Position numbers and translations under genes: made by a program
From: Prunella strophiata
Lineage: Eukaryota > Chordata > Aves > Passeriformes > Prunellidae
Direction: 5' to 3'
DNA: 64,000 nucleotides
NCBI GenBank assembly: GCA_036583965.1
Contig: JAZBQD010000015.1
Span: 19,534,310 to 19,598,309, forward strand
The notes under the pieces: generated by a model
Seen by the model: only the letters and a program-made list of their open reading frames with translations
Told to the model about the DNA's origin: nothing
Databases searched by the model: none
Shown: positions 40,250-54,184 of the stretch, piece after piece
How the letters are laid out: each line of letters starts with the position of its first letter
How positions within the stretch are numbered: position 1 is the stretch's first letter

Positions 40250-40960
40250 ATATATAACCCCATGTGTTGGTAGAGGTTGGGAAACAGCAGGCTGAACAAC
40301 AGTTCTGCTGATAAGAACCCCTGGAAAACAGGGTGGAAACCAGACAATGAGCCAGTGGTGTGTGTGCTTGCATTAAAAACTGGACAAATTACATATGGGT
40401 CCAAAGTAGCAAGAGTATGAAGAGCAGATTAAGGGAAGTTACTTATTCCCTTTGACTGGCACTGGCAAGGCTGCACCTGGATTATTGTGCCCAGGTTGGT
40501 GTCTGCCTGTTATTGATGGATGTGGACAAACTGGACACATTTGACAAGTCCAGTTTGTCAACAGAAAAGAAAATAATGATGTCTTTGCTCAATCCAGTGA
40601 AGAGGAATGGACTAAGGAGTGATTTAACACCTGTCTGAAACTATTAGCTATCTAATCTAAACATTACCTGAAAAGAAAAATTACAGACCCAAATTCTTCC
40701 TGGTAGTCAAAAATCCAACTCAAACAGCAAAGGGCTCTAAAATGGCACTTTGTGAGGGGGTGCAGGCTGGGCATTAGAAGAAGCATGTACATTTGGAAGG
40801 CAATGCAGCACTGAAAAAAGTTGTCCCAAGACACTGTGGGATCACTATGCTTGAAGCTTTTCAAAACTTGCCCAGACAGAGCTCCAGTGAATGTTGGCAA
40901 TAACCATGCTCTGAGCAGGAGGTCAGTTCAGAGACTCAGAGAACATTCCTGTTGTTACAT
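40250..40960 (+). mobile_element. CR1 LINE fragment, sense, diverged
   Basis: Sense CR1 words occur in order: caggctgaac with atgagccagtggtgtg (ORF2 after the polymerase active site), cactggcaaggctgcacctgg, then a decayed 3' region. Frames are broken. The copy is older than the one at 58350-59826. Confidence 0.75.
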
Positions 40961-42765
40961 TATTGGCAAGAGCTTCGTGGAATCAGACAAGAGATATGAA
41001 GTATAAACCCAAGCAGAATCATAAGGAAAAATATTCAACAAGAACTGTTTGGCTTAGCAGTGTTGAAAAGAAAAAAGTAACCACTTTTACTAGCAGAAAA
41101 AAAACTCAGATCTTTATGTTTTTTATAAACTACTGTGAGAATAGCTCTCTCCAAGTCTCAGCAATTAACCCACCAATTAATCCCAATTTGCTTTCAACTC
41201 TAAGACGTGCAAAGGGCAGAAAAACCTTGAGTTTATGCTTTGATATGGATATGCATGGGCAGTAAAATAGAAATGAAAAATAATTTAAAAAAAAACAATG
41301 CTCAGCAACACAAAATAGGACATTTCTTAATTGAAAAATGATGATTTTGCCAATATTCAATTGAAATGAGAAAGGGCATCACACAAAACTCCTCTTCAGA
41401 AGACCAGATTATTATTAATATTAAGAAAAATTATTAAGCAACCAAAGACTTCAAATCTAACTTCAAACAAAACCCTCACATCCAATTCTATTTGAAATTA
41501 ATGGGTTATCATACCCAGGCATTTAACACAACTAGACTACTGAAGCCATTCACAATTCAGAGTTTTCAGCTTTCATATCAGTGAAAATGAAATATTGACA
41601 GAAAGTAGATGTCAGCAGAGATCTCTGCAAACATTCACTCAAGTCACAGCACTTTAACTTTTCTCCTGGCAAGATCTCAACTGTCTCATTGAAATTGATG
41701 TATTATTTCTAACTGTCTGATTTCCTCAAATAAAAATTAACTATTTTCTACTGTCAGTAGGTTTGACTTCAGGGGTACCTATCTAAGTGAAATATCTAAG
41801 CTTAGACTTTAGATTGAAAAAAATACATTCAGAGAGTGTAAATTAAAAGGGCTTAAAAGTAAAAATGTCAAGTAAAAATGCTGCTTTTTACTATGCACTG
41901 GAATTTACAATAAATAGAAGAAATCTAAGATATTGAAAAGAGCTGGGCACAGGTGCTTACTTTGATTCCTGCTGAAAGTACCAGTTTTAACTAAACTTTC
42001 ACAAACTTTTTCTTTCAAAACAGAAAGATACCATAAAATTCAATTCATTTGAATTTCTACCTCTGCCCCGAGTCCAAGAAATTTATGCAGAAACAATAAC
42101 TCCCAAGCTTATCTCAAAAGTGTGCATAGTTTCTCCTGCGAGTTGTACTTGGCATAAATATTCTGATTTTTATGTGTTTAAGCAAAGTATGTAGCAGAAA
42201 ATGAACCCTACACTATTTTTTTTTTAGGTGAGAAATGCATTTTCCCCACTTTAAAAGTTAACAGGCAGAGTTTTCCTAGCATTTTTAGTTTTTTGTTTAG
42301 AAAAAGAAGGTTAAATGTAAGCCATATAATGACAATAACAGCTGTATCCAGCAGTGTCAAATACTGAGCTATTTCACTGTGACTTTTTTTCTTAACATAG
42401 AGTAAATCCTCCTGAAAATGTCAGTAGAAACAAATCTGAAATTTTTAGCTTTTTAATTATGGTTTGAGTTGGTTTACAGGTGGAGCTACCTAGGAAAAGA
42501 CTCATGATTTTCATGTCTCCTAATCTCTAGCCTATAAAGGAATTATTCTTTACTTTAAATATTCTGTGATATTTATTAACATGAAAGAGACATAGAGGAA
42601 CAGTGATGCAATTATAAGTGCAGAACATCTTTAAAGAGCCTACAGAATTGACTAGTCAGAGGATAAGGTAGCCCTAAACATGGTGAAAAATTTACTTACT
42701 AACAAAAGAAATAACTTTGTTCACATTAAGAAAAATACTACCTGCCTCTCAATCAGTGAACTATT

Positions 42766-42800
42766 TATTTGGCAATATCATTCAATATTTGGCAATATCA
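42766..42800. repeat. Short tandem repeat, 20-bp period (two 15-bp matches)
   Basis: The 15-base string tatttggcaatatca occurs at 42766-42780 and 42786-42800, followed by an A/C-rich run to about 42838. Small slippage repeat. Confidence 0.8.
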
Positions 42801-45800
42801 AAAAAAAACAAACCAAAAACCAAAAAAAAACCCCACACAAGATGGCCAAAATCTGGATCCTAGATAAAAAGGACACAAACAGGGTTAAAATAAGTTCACA
42901 CATATGGAACATGATGTCTTTGGATAGCTTCCCTAAAAAATTACTGCAAAATTCATAAATTATTAGTCTAAGTGCATAAACATATTCTAAATCTAAGTGA
43001 ATTACACTGAATGTGCCTGAAATGCTGAAGAGAAGAAAAAGAGCTAAGGAAAGAAAGGAGTGTGGCTGCTAAATGATGTTGCCCTTGGTTCATACCAGTG
43101 CTGCTGCTCACTTACAAATCAAGTGGGGAAAACCAACTATATCAGAGCTAATGAGCATCCAAAACTACCAGATCTCTGTTTCAGTCTCTCTTTTCCATGC
43201 AAGGGAGCAGGATAAAGATGTTCTGTTGTGACCTAACATCATTTGCCTCAGGCTGGAGAATGAACCCAAATATTGTCTGCTGGTGGGAACCTCATGACAG
43301 GCTGTTCTCAGAAGTAAAATATATGGCCAATGTGATGTCTTCAAGTTGGCCTGGCTCCATTCTCTCTTTTTCCCCACTTACTAAGGCTTTCTGAAAAGGC
43401 TTACAGGTCACACTGCATCACTTTTTGTTCACAGTTTGACCTCCCTCACAAAACAGAAAATATTCTCCCCCATTGCACTCCTCTTGACATCAGAATAAAT
43501 TCCTTACTTTGGTATGACCCTAAATAAATTTTTAACTACAAATGAAAGTAATTTCACTGACTCTAGTTTAATGTAATATAGTCAGAAACTTATTTTAAAA
43601 AAGACAAGAAAGAATGTGGGGGAAAAAAATAAAGCCCTGCATTTTAATAAATGAGGGAATGACTGTAAATGAATCAACAGAAAACACATCAGCTAGACAA
43701 AAAGACTGCCTGGAACAGACAGGAATACTTTACCTATTTTTTTTTTTTTCTCTTATAATGCTCAGTATTGAATAAAACTGCAGCCTTTGTTTATTAACTT
43801 TGTTTATTAGCAGAAGTGAATCTGCTCTTTGTTAACAGGGGAGCAGGGAACAATAGCTAAGTACAATAGGCCTGTGAACACAAGAAAAAGTGAACATGAA
43901 GAAGATGAACATATGGACTAAAAAGGACTGACACAATTAATGTTATCATATTTCTGTGTGGGTTTAATGATATTGAGATAAGCCAGAAAAGATGCATAAA
44001 AAGGAAAAGGAAGTAGGTAGCTCCTGGCTGTACCTGTTACTCAGTTTTCCTCAGAACAACAGATACTTGCTTCTACCTTTTCCTCAGCAGTTCAAACCAA
44101 TTGCAACAATAAATTGAGAAGTGGTATCTTTATGATTGTTTCTTGCTTATTAAAATTCATCTTTTACTGAATTGTTTATTCTACTTTTACAATCTATAAT
44201 AGACATAAAGCTAGAAAGTTACAACTAAGTTCTAAACAGACACAATATAGTAAAACATCCAATTTATCAAGATCTTTTCCAACACTTTTTTGGTGATAAT
44301 AAGAAATATGGGCATTTAAAATTAAAGATAATACCACATTGCTCCAAAGGTTTAATGGTCAAATCATTCAGACACAGCTCCCTAACTTCTCCATAGCTGA
44401 TAGTCATGAAAGTAACCACCTGTACACAAGCAAGGTTCCTTTGTAAATCCATATGGAAATTACTTTACAGCTTTGAATATTTTCACATCACTCTTTTATT
44501 TCAATGTAACTGAGAAGGTTCTAATCATTCTTTTCTGGATCTTATTTAAAATCCTGTGTTACAACAGAAGTTTCCACAACTTTCATACAAATATTATGGT
44601 GATTACTGTGGCATTTCTCCTCATTCTCCATAGCTGTTGATGCTGCTCCTTAGCTGCTCATAGTTTAAAAAAAAAAAATAGAAAATAGTTTCTTAAACCA
44701 CTGTGAGTCTGTGCTATTCCTAACATGTTTTTCTCATTTGACTCTAAAAATAAACATTCTTAGCTGCATTTTTAATTCTTTCTTCCATAAAAAAGATTCT
44801 TCATTTTACCTCTAATAGATTTTGTCATCTAATTCTTTATCCCTCTCCAGCTGTACTGGAAGTATCAGTGTGACTCTGGTTTTAATGTCTAAGAATCAAG
44901 TGGGTAAGCTAAATCCATGCTGTTACACACAACAGTGGTAGTTTTCCTTCTGCTCTTTACCCTTGCAACAAAGCCAACACTTCCCAGGTAATTTTAGGTC
45001 TCATTTAAAGTAAGATTAACTATGCCAGTTGTAATTGAAAAAGTGCCTGACTCTCCAAGGAAACTCTCCAAGTTCATTCCACAACTGCATTCATGCAGTT
45101 AAAAATATTTTATCTCCAGTTCCATGGCCTCATCCCTGTGTTTGTAATCCACACTGTCCCAAGGGAGCTGCTTTGATAAAGTGCTGAAGCTGTAAGAACT
45201 GAACGTCAGCTGACAATGAAGATCAGGAGCAAGCAGTTGAACTTACAGCGAAAGTGGGCTGCCAGGAACTGTAAAAATTACAGATAATTGTGGTCAATTT
45301 CTTTAACTAACTCATTACAAAAACAAAAAATATGTAAACAGTCAATCTGCATGCTTTACAGTATCCAGATACCTTCAACTTCACTTTAAAAAGTTTTGCC
45401 AATTCTGATAGGAAAAAAACAATTGTCTCAAATACAATTGTGTTTCAAGTTTGGAAAAATAGTCCTAGTGACAGAATGAAACTTTTAGAACTCTCTCATT
45501 TAAGGATAACAATACAACATGAGCTCAGACTTTACTGAATATTAAAAAGGACTCCATCAGAGACACCTTACAATAGGGGATACTATTTGAATCTTCAGTT
45601 CTACTGATGCCATAGTATTATCATGTGCTACTGCTGCTAAGCACTTTGGTCAACTGAAAGTGGAGTTTTCAGAAGCTGTGCATAGGAACAGTGAGCCTTT
45701 CTTTCTGCATTCAGTCTCATATTGATGACAACCAGCATCTGTCCTTAATTGCTATCAGAAAAGGCACAATGGACAGGGAAGATCTGTAGCCTTATATTGC

Positions 45801-48377
45801 TGTAAAATAAGCACATCAGGCATAGCATTATTCACATCCAGAATCATTACACTCTCAATTACCACCACTTGCAGTTGTCTATCTGCTAGAAAATCCCTAC
45901 CAGAAACCAAAATCTCTCTAGACCTGCAAGTAAATCAACCACAAAAGACCCCCAGGTTAAAAAAAAAAAAAGCAGAAAGGGTTGGAGTTCCTTGCTGAAC
46001 AGAAAGAAAATAACATCTCATGATTTTTATTTTTTTTTAACAGAAAAGTACTTCATTTTCTAGAATTAGAATTATTTTGTCAGCTCTTGCAGCACCTCTA
46101 CTTTGTTATGAGCTCTTATGCAAAACTCAAGCCTCCTATTGGGATATTTTCCATACACAGCGGAGACAGGATGTACACAAACTTTCATATCCTATACAAA
46201 AATTCTCACCTGAAATCTAAACTCCTAGAAATACACTTGGCTGCCATAAAAGTTTCCTTTTACAGTCTATTTGTATCCTTATCATTCTACTTTTTGTATC
46301 TATGCTGATAAAAATTCTGCTGATTTTTATAGTTAGATGTTTCTTCCTGATTCACTTGAATGCTGTTTTGAAGCAGAAATATTACACTAATATAAAAACA
46401 TTCAGAAATCTAGTTGCCCCTTAATTATCTCTACATTTTTGCCAACACTGTTTATTTTAGGAATTCTATTAAATATCAGTTTTAAGGAACCTGAGGTTCA
46501 TTTATGAATATTTTAATTACCAGAAGATATTTTTTATACAGCCTTATTATTAAAAGTATACAAATTACTGTTCTATCTAAATTACTCACTCAGAAGAAGT
46601 TTCACAGTTTATCTTATATTTTACTTGTTTCCACAGATGACACTTTTGTTAACTTTATTCTAAACTTCCCTCTAAAGGGATATGGTATTTACCAAATGTG
46701 CCAGAAAAAGATGCTAATTCAGTTGTGGGTAATTAAGCACATTGCAACATTATTGCATTTATAAAGGGCATCTCCAGCAGAGATAGTATTTCTCATAGTC
46801 ACTCGGGTTACTTTTTTTGCATCATCTGTTGACTTACAATAGGAAGGAAGCCATTCACTTTACACCTCTAGTTTTAGAAATGTCCAAAATAACTAAGGTA
46901 CTGTGATAAACATTTTTTGTCCTTACTATGAAAGGAAAAATTACTTTTTCATTGGACAATCACACACAAAGCCAAAATAAATACACACTAAATAATAGGT
47001 CAGACTGTCTCGGCTTCGAAATGTAACACCTCCTGACATTGCAGTATCATGATTAGAATGAGTTCATTCCACATTGTTTACAACATTCATGAGCATTTTC
47101 AATTATTAAGTAGCCCCTATCTTTTTACTTCTGTGACAGGAGTGTTCCTATCTTGATGATTTTCCTTTTCTAACAAACAGGAAATAAATGTGAGCAATGC
47201 TGGGAAAGCCAGTGTAAGCAAGTCTTGGTTGTGCTCAACACAGGGTTGTCTCAACTTCCCCAAGCAAACTGCACCAACACGATTGATGCTGAATAAGCAC
47301 CACCAGAAGTGGTGTTTGCAATTATTCCTGATGCATCTTGGTTTTGACTGTGTCAGTATTCTTACTGTAAAAGTAGCACCAATGAAGCCACATTGCTAGC
47401 AGCACTCTAGGGGGAGAGCCTCTTGAAAGTTTGCCAATTCTCAGAAGACTTTTATTTTCCATACTGCTCATATTTTTAAAGTAACAGGAAGTAAGTCCAA
47501 AACACAAATTACTTTCATCATGCCAATATAATTTTTTTTATTTTTTTTTTTAATGAGGAAGGAGCTCAGAGAAACTGATGTTCTCACTTGCAGGAAGGTC
47601 TTTTCATAAGTGCATGAACAAGATGTGTAATGATTTTCCCCACACTAATTGTATCTAAATCCATGCCTCCATGCCTACCCTTTACTAAAAAAGTGCACTG
47701 AACTCAAACTTCACTTCTCAGAAGTAAAATATGTCAATTTAGGTTGCAGCAGTATTTCTTCATTTAAGATTAAAAGTATTTGGTAAAAGATAAGAAATTT
47801 TTGCACCAAAAACTGTATAAATAATAGTAAATCTAATACTATTTCTGACAGATAATGCTTGAGTTTTCCAAATAAGTGTAGTTGTACAAAACCACCCAAA
47901 CTAATCAGTGTCAGAGAGAAGATCAGAATTTAATCCTATATTCAAATCCTTTAACCTCTTAATTAAAGCCTATTAATTAACCATTAAGAGCTCAGAGTTA
48001 CTGGGTATACATGAGGGTTGTAAGAGAATGAAGCCAGGCCACCAGCTGGCCTGCTGCCCATCACCCCACAGAGGGAAGGAAGCAGCAGCAGCGGGCCCCA
48101 GGAGCTACCAGAGGGAGCAGGGACACTGACAGCTCTGTGAATAGTCTGGTTTTCTACAAAGCTTGAATACTGTTGTAAATATAAGTAGATTTTATTCACA
48201 TTTGTATTAGCACAACTGCACTTAAACAAGAAAAATAAGTCTTAGTTCTGTTCCTCATCAAGCACTTATTCTCCTGCATCGTAGTTCTTATTTTCATGTA
48301 TTTTATTTTTTCATATTACGGATCAGGACACATAGATTACTATACTGTTATGCCATCATGTAAATTGCTGAGAAGCC

Positions 48378-48430
48378 TTTTTTTTCTTTATTTTTTTTCT
48401 TTTTTTTTCTTTTTTTTTCTTTTTTTGTTT
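48378..48430. repeat. T-rich minisatellite, 10-bp period
   Basis: Three perfect ttttttttct units at 48391-48420 with degenerate units on each side. On the transcribed (minus) strand this is an A/G-rich purine run. Confidence 0.92.
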
Positions 48431-50799
48431 AATAATAAGATCTGCAGGCCTAATCCCTAAATGGGTTCAATGCAAATCAAACTTGGCAGACGGAAAACCT
48501 TACTTCATTAGCTGGTTTTCCTTTTGCTCTTTCTCACAGAGCTACCCTCAATTGCCATGACTTGGTAAAAATCTACTATCCTAATTGCAGACATTGTGGA
48601 ATAAAATTTGAGGGGAAAAAAGAATATTTATTATCCTCCCTACTGCAGAATGTGCTCAATTCCATCATGTTCAAAATCAATTGCCATTCTTATTTTGTAT
48701 GTCTTTTGTATCCAGGACTGACCAGACATCACCATTCAAAGATGAAACAATATCAATATTGATATATTTCCAATTCTTTCTGCTATTGTATCTAAGCTGC
48801 TACAACAGGATCTTTGTAACAGTCTGTTTCCAACATTGGAAGCAAGAGCTTTCTTTAAATATGGACTCCTAAAGAAGCAGCTTATATCTGCATCTTACTT
48901 ACATCTTTCCCTGGCCTCTAAAGTTAGAGTCAAAAGAGGGGCAAAGTCATGGCTGGAATATCACAGCCAATACCTGAATAAATCACCAGAGGAGATAAAG
49001 TTGTGATCCTAGGATTATCACAACTCGTCAATGTTGCATGTCTAAGCAAAGAAAGAATACTCCTTTAGTTTACATAGGTAATTAGTATTGTAACAGCTAG
49101 GAAATGGGAAATGGACACAATGGAGTCCCAAATCCAAGAGCTAATCTTTTAAAGAATAGCTTCCAACAGAACACATAGCATAATATTTCCTTAAGAAATT
49201 CAACATAGGTACTATAAAGAGAAGAATGCAGCAACATCTTTAGATATGATTAAATATGACTACAGTATGTTTGTTACTTTAAATTCCCATTTAATCTTGA
49301 AACAGACAACATGCTGCTGTTTCTGAAGTTACCTGTTAATCAGATTTTTGTACATACAAATATTAGTGGTTTTCACCCTGTTGGTGAACACTGCACTAGA
49401 AACAATAAAACATGGTTAGCTCTTAGGCACATAACTGGGAGAAGGGAGTGTCCACAACTGTTCCAAAACTGTTTTATGACATGGTCTGTATACATGGATA
49501 AAGTATACCTGAGATTAGAGGCATGACTCTCTTCCTGCTGACAAAATCAAAGTTCTTGCTGCTTAATAGCTTCACACTGAAACAAGAAAATCCATTTCCT
49601 ACAACAAACCTATTCTTACTAATCAGCTGTTGAAACAGAGAATGTAGAAGTGGATACAAAACTTCCTAAAGGATGAGAAAAAGATGACATATGGAAAGAG
49701 TAACTTGAGTTACTGACCAGCTTTTAAATTTTGGAGTAATTGAATCATGTCAGTGAACAAATCCAAATTCAAAATAAGCCTCAGTAAAAAGTGGATTTTT
49801 GTTTCTGTGACAGTGCCTTTTTTTGCTCTGTGAGAATCTTCACCGTCTGTTAATGTTATTCATAGATGAGACTTTGTACCCAGTGGTATTCCTCCTCACC
49901 CCAGGCTTCTGATCAGCTCACTCTGGCACCATCTGTCTGTGTTTGTTCTGAGTCCAAGATACTCCAGGAGCCACATCACTATGAATTTACTTCAACTTTC
50001 TCTCTATACAGAACATAATCAGAAAAGCATTGTTTGCAATAGATAAGTAAATTTCCTACTTTTTTAAAATCAGTATTACTTCTGCTATCATCACAGACAG
50101 CACCCATGAGTGCACAGGTAAAAGCAAATGGGAATGATGACGTTGAAAAGGTAAAAAGGTACACTCAACTGTAAAATAGAAGAGCTGATGGAGGGTTTCA
50201 TGATATAAATATTTTGTGCACCGGCCTTTTGGAGCATACCTGCATGTTCTGACTATCTGTTCAATTGTCCTCAAATCTCTAAAACCAGAACTAGAGTGAA
50301 CATTACCACCACATAACAAAAATCTTCTTTGATAAAAGACAATTGTCTCATCTATTATGTCTTCCATAAGTAAATATAGCAGAGCTCCACATCCTTTCTA
50401 AATCAGTCCAATCCTTTCCTGCCTTAAATAAGGGAAAATAGACACTTCTTTTCCTCCAGCCTTGCTCAACAACTCTTCAATTAAGGAATGAACATTTAAT
50501 TGTATTTTTATATAATTAATGGAGAAAATACTACAAATACTCCTTATCAAAGGAATAAAATATGACAACAGTGATAATAACACTTTACTCATCTTCACTC
50601 TGAAAATTGTATCTCAATCAACCACTGAAAATACATGACAATATAAGTACACAACTGAGAGATTAAACCCTCCCAAAGACAAACACAGCACTAACTCAAA
50701 GGTATCAATTAAACAGAAATGTTGTTGAAAGAAGTTGGGAGTTTAAAAGCATGTAACCAACATTACTGAAGTTTCATCTGAAAAGCTCTGCAGCTGGGA

Positions 50800-50838
50800 A
50801 GCCTAATTGTATTTTCAGCAAGCCTAATTGTGTTTTCC
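50800..50838. repeat. Imperfect tandem duplication, 21-bp period
   Basis: The unit agcctaattgtattttcagc appears at 50800 and recurs from 50821 as agcctaattgtgttttcc, a near-perfect second copy. Confidence 0.75.
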
Positions 50839-51306
50839 CGACTCCAGGGGACAGGAATTCCCCAGATGCTGTTGACTGACAGGTCTGGTTCTGTTTTCAA
50901 CCTGCAAGTAAGCAAAAATGCCCACAGTATGAAAATCATCACTGTTTCCACTGGTATCATTAGCAGCTGGAAGTGCCCATATTAGCATTCAGCACTGCCC
51001 ACAGCTGGGTCATTTGTAGAAGTCATTCCAGAGGTACAAACTACTCTCAGCACCTGCACTCAGTAGTAAACCTTAAGATGTTTGGCTTAGACCACACAGG
51101 TAATCATTGTGAAGTACCAAACATTTTCAGTACCAAGAAACTCAATAGAGTTAAAAGATATCCACCAGATCCATTTCTAGAGTTAGTGGCATTAACTGTT
51201 TCTGAACTTGCTTCCTGGTTCTGAAATTTGGTATTGGTTTGTGAACCTAATTATTGATTTTCCAGGAATTCAATCCAACATCTCAAGGGTATTTATGCAG
51301 TTATGG

Positions 51307-51607
51307 TGTCGCCCTGATTTTTAAGTTTCTCTAAAGCCTTCTGATGTTTACATTCTTGTGCAGAACTTTCTCACACACTTTTTGTAAATAACTTATTGTT
51401 TTGTCTTCCTCTATGGAGGAAGAGCAACTTGTGGACTGTTGGGTTGTCCAGTGGCATTGAGGAGGTGGCACTGTCACCCTCCAATGACACTGGGATTTCA
51501 AAAAACTATAAATGGAGTCAGAATTCAATAAACTTCCTCTTTTTGCTCTCTCACACCTTGCAAAAAGCTGCTGTCCATGTTGTGTCAGTTTATTCTCCAC
51601 AGTGACA
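51307..51607 (+). mobile_element. Small solo LTR-like insertion in direct repeats
   Basis: A 301-bp segment begins TGTCGC and ends GTGACA, a five-of-six inverted match with the TG...CA ends of retroviral LTRs. It carries a TATA box (tataaa, 51507-51512) and a polyadenylation signal (aataaa, 51527-51532). It is flanked by GTTATGG at 51300-51306 and again at 51608-51614; counting the next three bases the repeat is 10 bp (GTTATGGTGT). The features fit a solo LTR of an old endogenous retrovirus. The direct repeat is longer than the usual 4-6 bp, so a non-LTR insertion is an alternative. No internal retroviral genes are present. Confidence 0.7.
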
Positions 51608-52654
51608 GTTATGGTGTTATAATTGATTCAACTATGATCACTGAATCTCTCCTCTTTCCTGAATATTTATTCAACATTTTTCATTATGCTCTTATCATGA
51701 TATCTCTACCTGCAGTGCAAAATAGAAATATTTATAATATTTTTAATATCAAATTCCTGTGCATTAAAACTACCCTTTGAAAGCCTTTTTTATTGCACCA
51801 ATCGCTACTGATTTAAGAATCCTGATGTATTTGATACAAACAGCTAAAAGTCATCAGTAAAGCCACTTAGATTGTTTCAGGAAACGTTATTTTTACTACT
51901 AAATAAACTTTTATACATTTCTGACTTCAAATTCTTCATCAGAATTATCTTCATCCCATTGGATGAATTGTCTTCCCAATTCATCCAATAGTTTAAAAAC
52001 TTCTAGTTATTTCCAGAAATGTTTCAATAACTCAGTAGTATGTACAGCAGAAGAAATGAAGGTATCTTCAGTTCATGTTTTCTTACTAACAGTTTATATG
52101 GAAAAAAACCAAGCCAAAACCAGAATTACTCTGGGATAAAGATACTGCTCTCCAAAAACTATACAAGTTAATAGCTTTAAATTATTCATACCCTTACTCA
52201 TGTGTGATGCCTCAAAAACTTCAATATCTTGGGAGGTTATTCTCTTTGGTAAAAGCCATGCTGAGTTTTTCCAGGTAAAATGTTGAATGGATGAAATAGA
52301 TAGAAAGAAAGTGATAAGGAGAAATATATTGAGGAGAGGTACCAAAGGACTCTTTTGATCTACAGACTCATGCAAAAAGTCTGGGGAATCATCCCTGGAG
52401 AAAGTAGCTCTTAGCCTATAATACCAGGTGAGCCTAATTACAAGTATTGGACACTAGAACGCTCAGGTCAGCAGTTTTCATATAAAAACAGAAGCTGAAA
52501 TGCCAAAACAAGCCCAAGTCAACTGTAATTATTTTTCCCAAGTGATGAAAACAGACACTCATAACTCTGCTGTCTTGTGTGAGTGCATCCTGAACATACT
52601 CTTTACATTTACAGTACTGTGAGGGTGGCTGCATGACTCACAGAAGCATGGCTT

Positions 52655-52722
52655 CAGGGAAGAGAGAGATCAGTTCCATTAAAGTCCAACTAGTTCCAAC
52701 ATCCTTTGATTTTATGATTCTG
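52655..52722 (+). mobile_element. Possible short CR1 tail
   Basis: The string aaagtccaactagttccaac followed by gattttatgattctgac resembles the last ~60 bp of sense CR1. It is too short to be certain. Confidence 0.35.
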
Positions 52723-53545
52723 ACTGCTAAGCTTATTATTTTCTCTTGGAAAACTCGACTAAAAAGAAGACTCTAACCTATAAGTATCTATTTTGACATT
52801 TTTTTAACTAGATTATGCAGATAACACTATAACGTGTTGACCTATTCTTCAAATCCAACAGTATTAACATAAATTTAAAATGTTTAGAATATAGAAAATT
52901 CTGACAAAAATAACAAATATTCATGGTGAGAAAAACTTTAAGAGTGGAGTACTGCAGAGAGCCAAAATAAAATACATTGGGAACTTGACAAAGAGAGATA
53001 AGAAAATCTTTAAACTAGAAAAACAGTAGTCTTAAGTTTGAAGAAGATGGTCTATGAAAACAATTTTTGTGTTATTAAAAGGAATTGTCTCAAGTAACTG
53101 GAGCCCAGAAATCATATACACGAAGCACAGCCTGGCTGTACATTCTGGTTTTCTCTGTTAGGTTTCAAACTAGGATTCTGTCTTTGCAGGAAGGCTGTAG
53201 AATGGCTGAACTCACAATCTTGCCTTCACTTTCAAGTACTGTAACTGCTGTTCTAGAGCATAAAGTTTTTGTGCTGGGCTTATATTCCTAATGGGAATAT
53301 TAATTCAAAATGAAAAATTGCCAGAGGGCAAATAATGACATAAAGCATGCCATGCAAAGTGATTCAGATAATATAAACCCCATGGAAGTTCAGATTTTGG
53401 CATTTTTTTGTTCACAGTGAGAATCATGAACCTGACCACAATTCATCAGTGCAATATCACACATGTAAAGGCAAACATATTAAATAAGCTGATTAAATTT
53501 TCTACCAACCTAACAAAACATAAGAAATAGAAGATATTCTCTTTT

Positions 53546-53551
53546 TCTTTC
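53546..53551. repeat. Target-site duplication, left copy (TCTTTC)
   Basis: The six bases tctttc directly precede the LTR and recur directly after it at 54179-54184. Confidence 0.92.
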
Positions 53552-54178
53552 TGTCAGAACCCAGGACATCCCTCTGGCTGCCCTAGATAGCTTGAGCCCC
53601 TGGCAGGGGGCTCAAAGGCCTTGGCACGGAGCCCAAGACCCCTGTGCCTTTGATCTTGAGCCATGGAAAAAATTACCAACCTTATATGAAGGGTTACAAG
53701 CCACACAAATTAAGTAGAGTAATAATTAGTTTGTCACAGGGTGAAAATGTAGAATTTTAGGGTTTTTTAGAATGAGGGTTTGGGGGTCAAGATGGAGGAA
53801 TTTGGGTGTGTTGTGTCCTTCTTTCTCCTTCTTCACAGCCTCCATCTTCTGGGTGATGGTGGCACTTCTGGATTGGCTTAGAGTAGAGTTAGACTCTGTA
53901 ACATGGGTGATAGGTATTGGAAAGTAACTGTAAATAATGTACAGGTAGTTTTTAGTATAAAAAGACAACACCCCCCCAGAGGTGGGCAGTGTGCCTCAGA
54001 CTGACCTGCTGAACAGACCTGGGCTGGTCAGGGAAAGAATCTGTCAGATAAGAAATAATAAACAAGCCTTGGAAACTGCAGACAAAGACTCCTGACTCCT
54101 CTTCGGTTCTCGGGCTGGGACACAGAGACTTTCTAACACATATCGGGGTCGTCTCAAGCTCCTGAGAGGCCACTGACA
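53552..54178 (+). mobile_element. Solo LTR of an avian endogenous retrovirus
   Basis: A 627-bp segment has perfect 6-bp inverted ends (TGTCAG...CTGACA) and is flanked by a perfect 6-bp duplication, TCTTTC. It carries a TATA box (tataaaa, 53956-53962) and a polyadenylation signal (aataaa, 54057-54062) in the plus direction, so U3-R-U5 runs left to right. A 6-bp duplication is typical of class II (ERVK/alpha-betaretroviral) integrations. No gag, pol or env remains: the copy reduced to one LTR by recombination between its two LTRs. It is antisense to RIMS2. The unmutated duplication suggests a comparatively recent insertion. Confidence 0.93.
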
Positions 54179-54184
54179 TCTTTC
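54179..54184. repeat. Target-site duplication, right copy (TCTTTC)
   Basis: Identical to the six bases before the LTR at 53546-53551. Confidence 0.92.
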
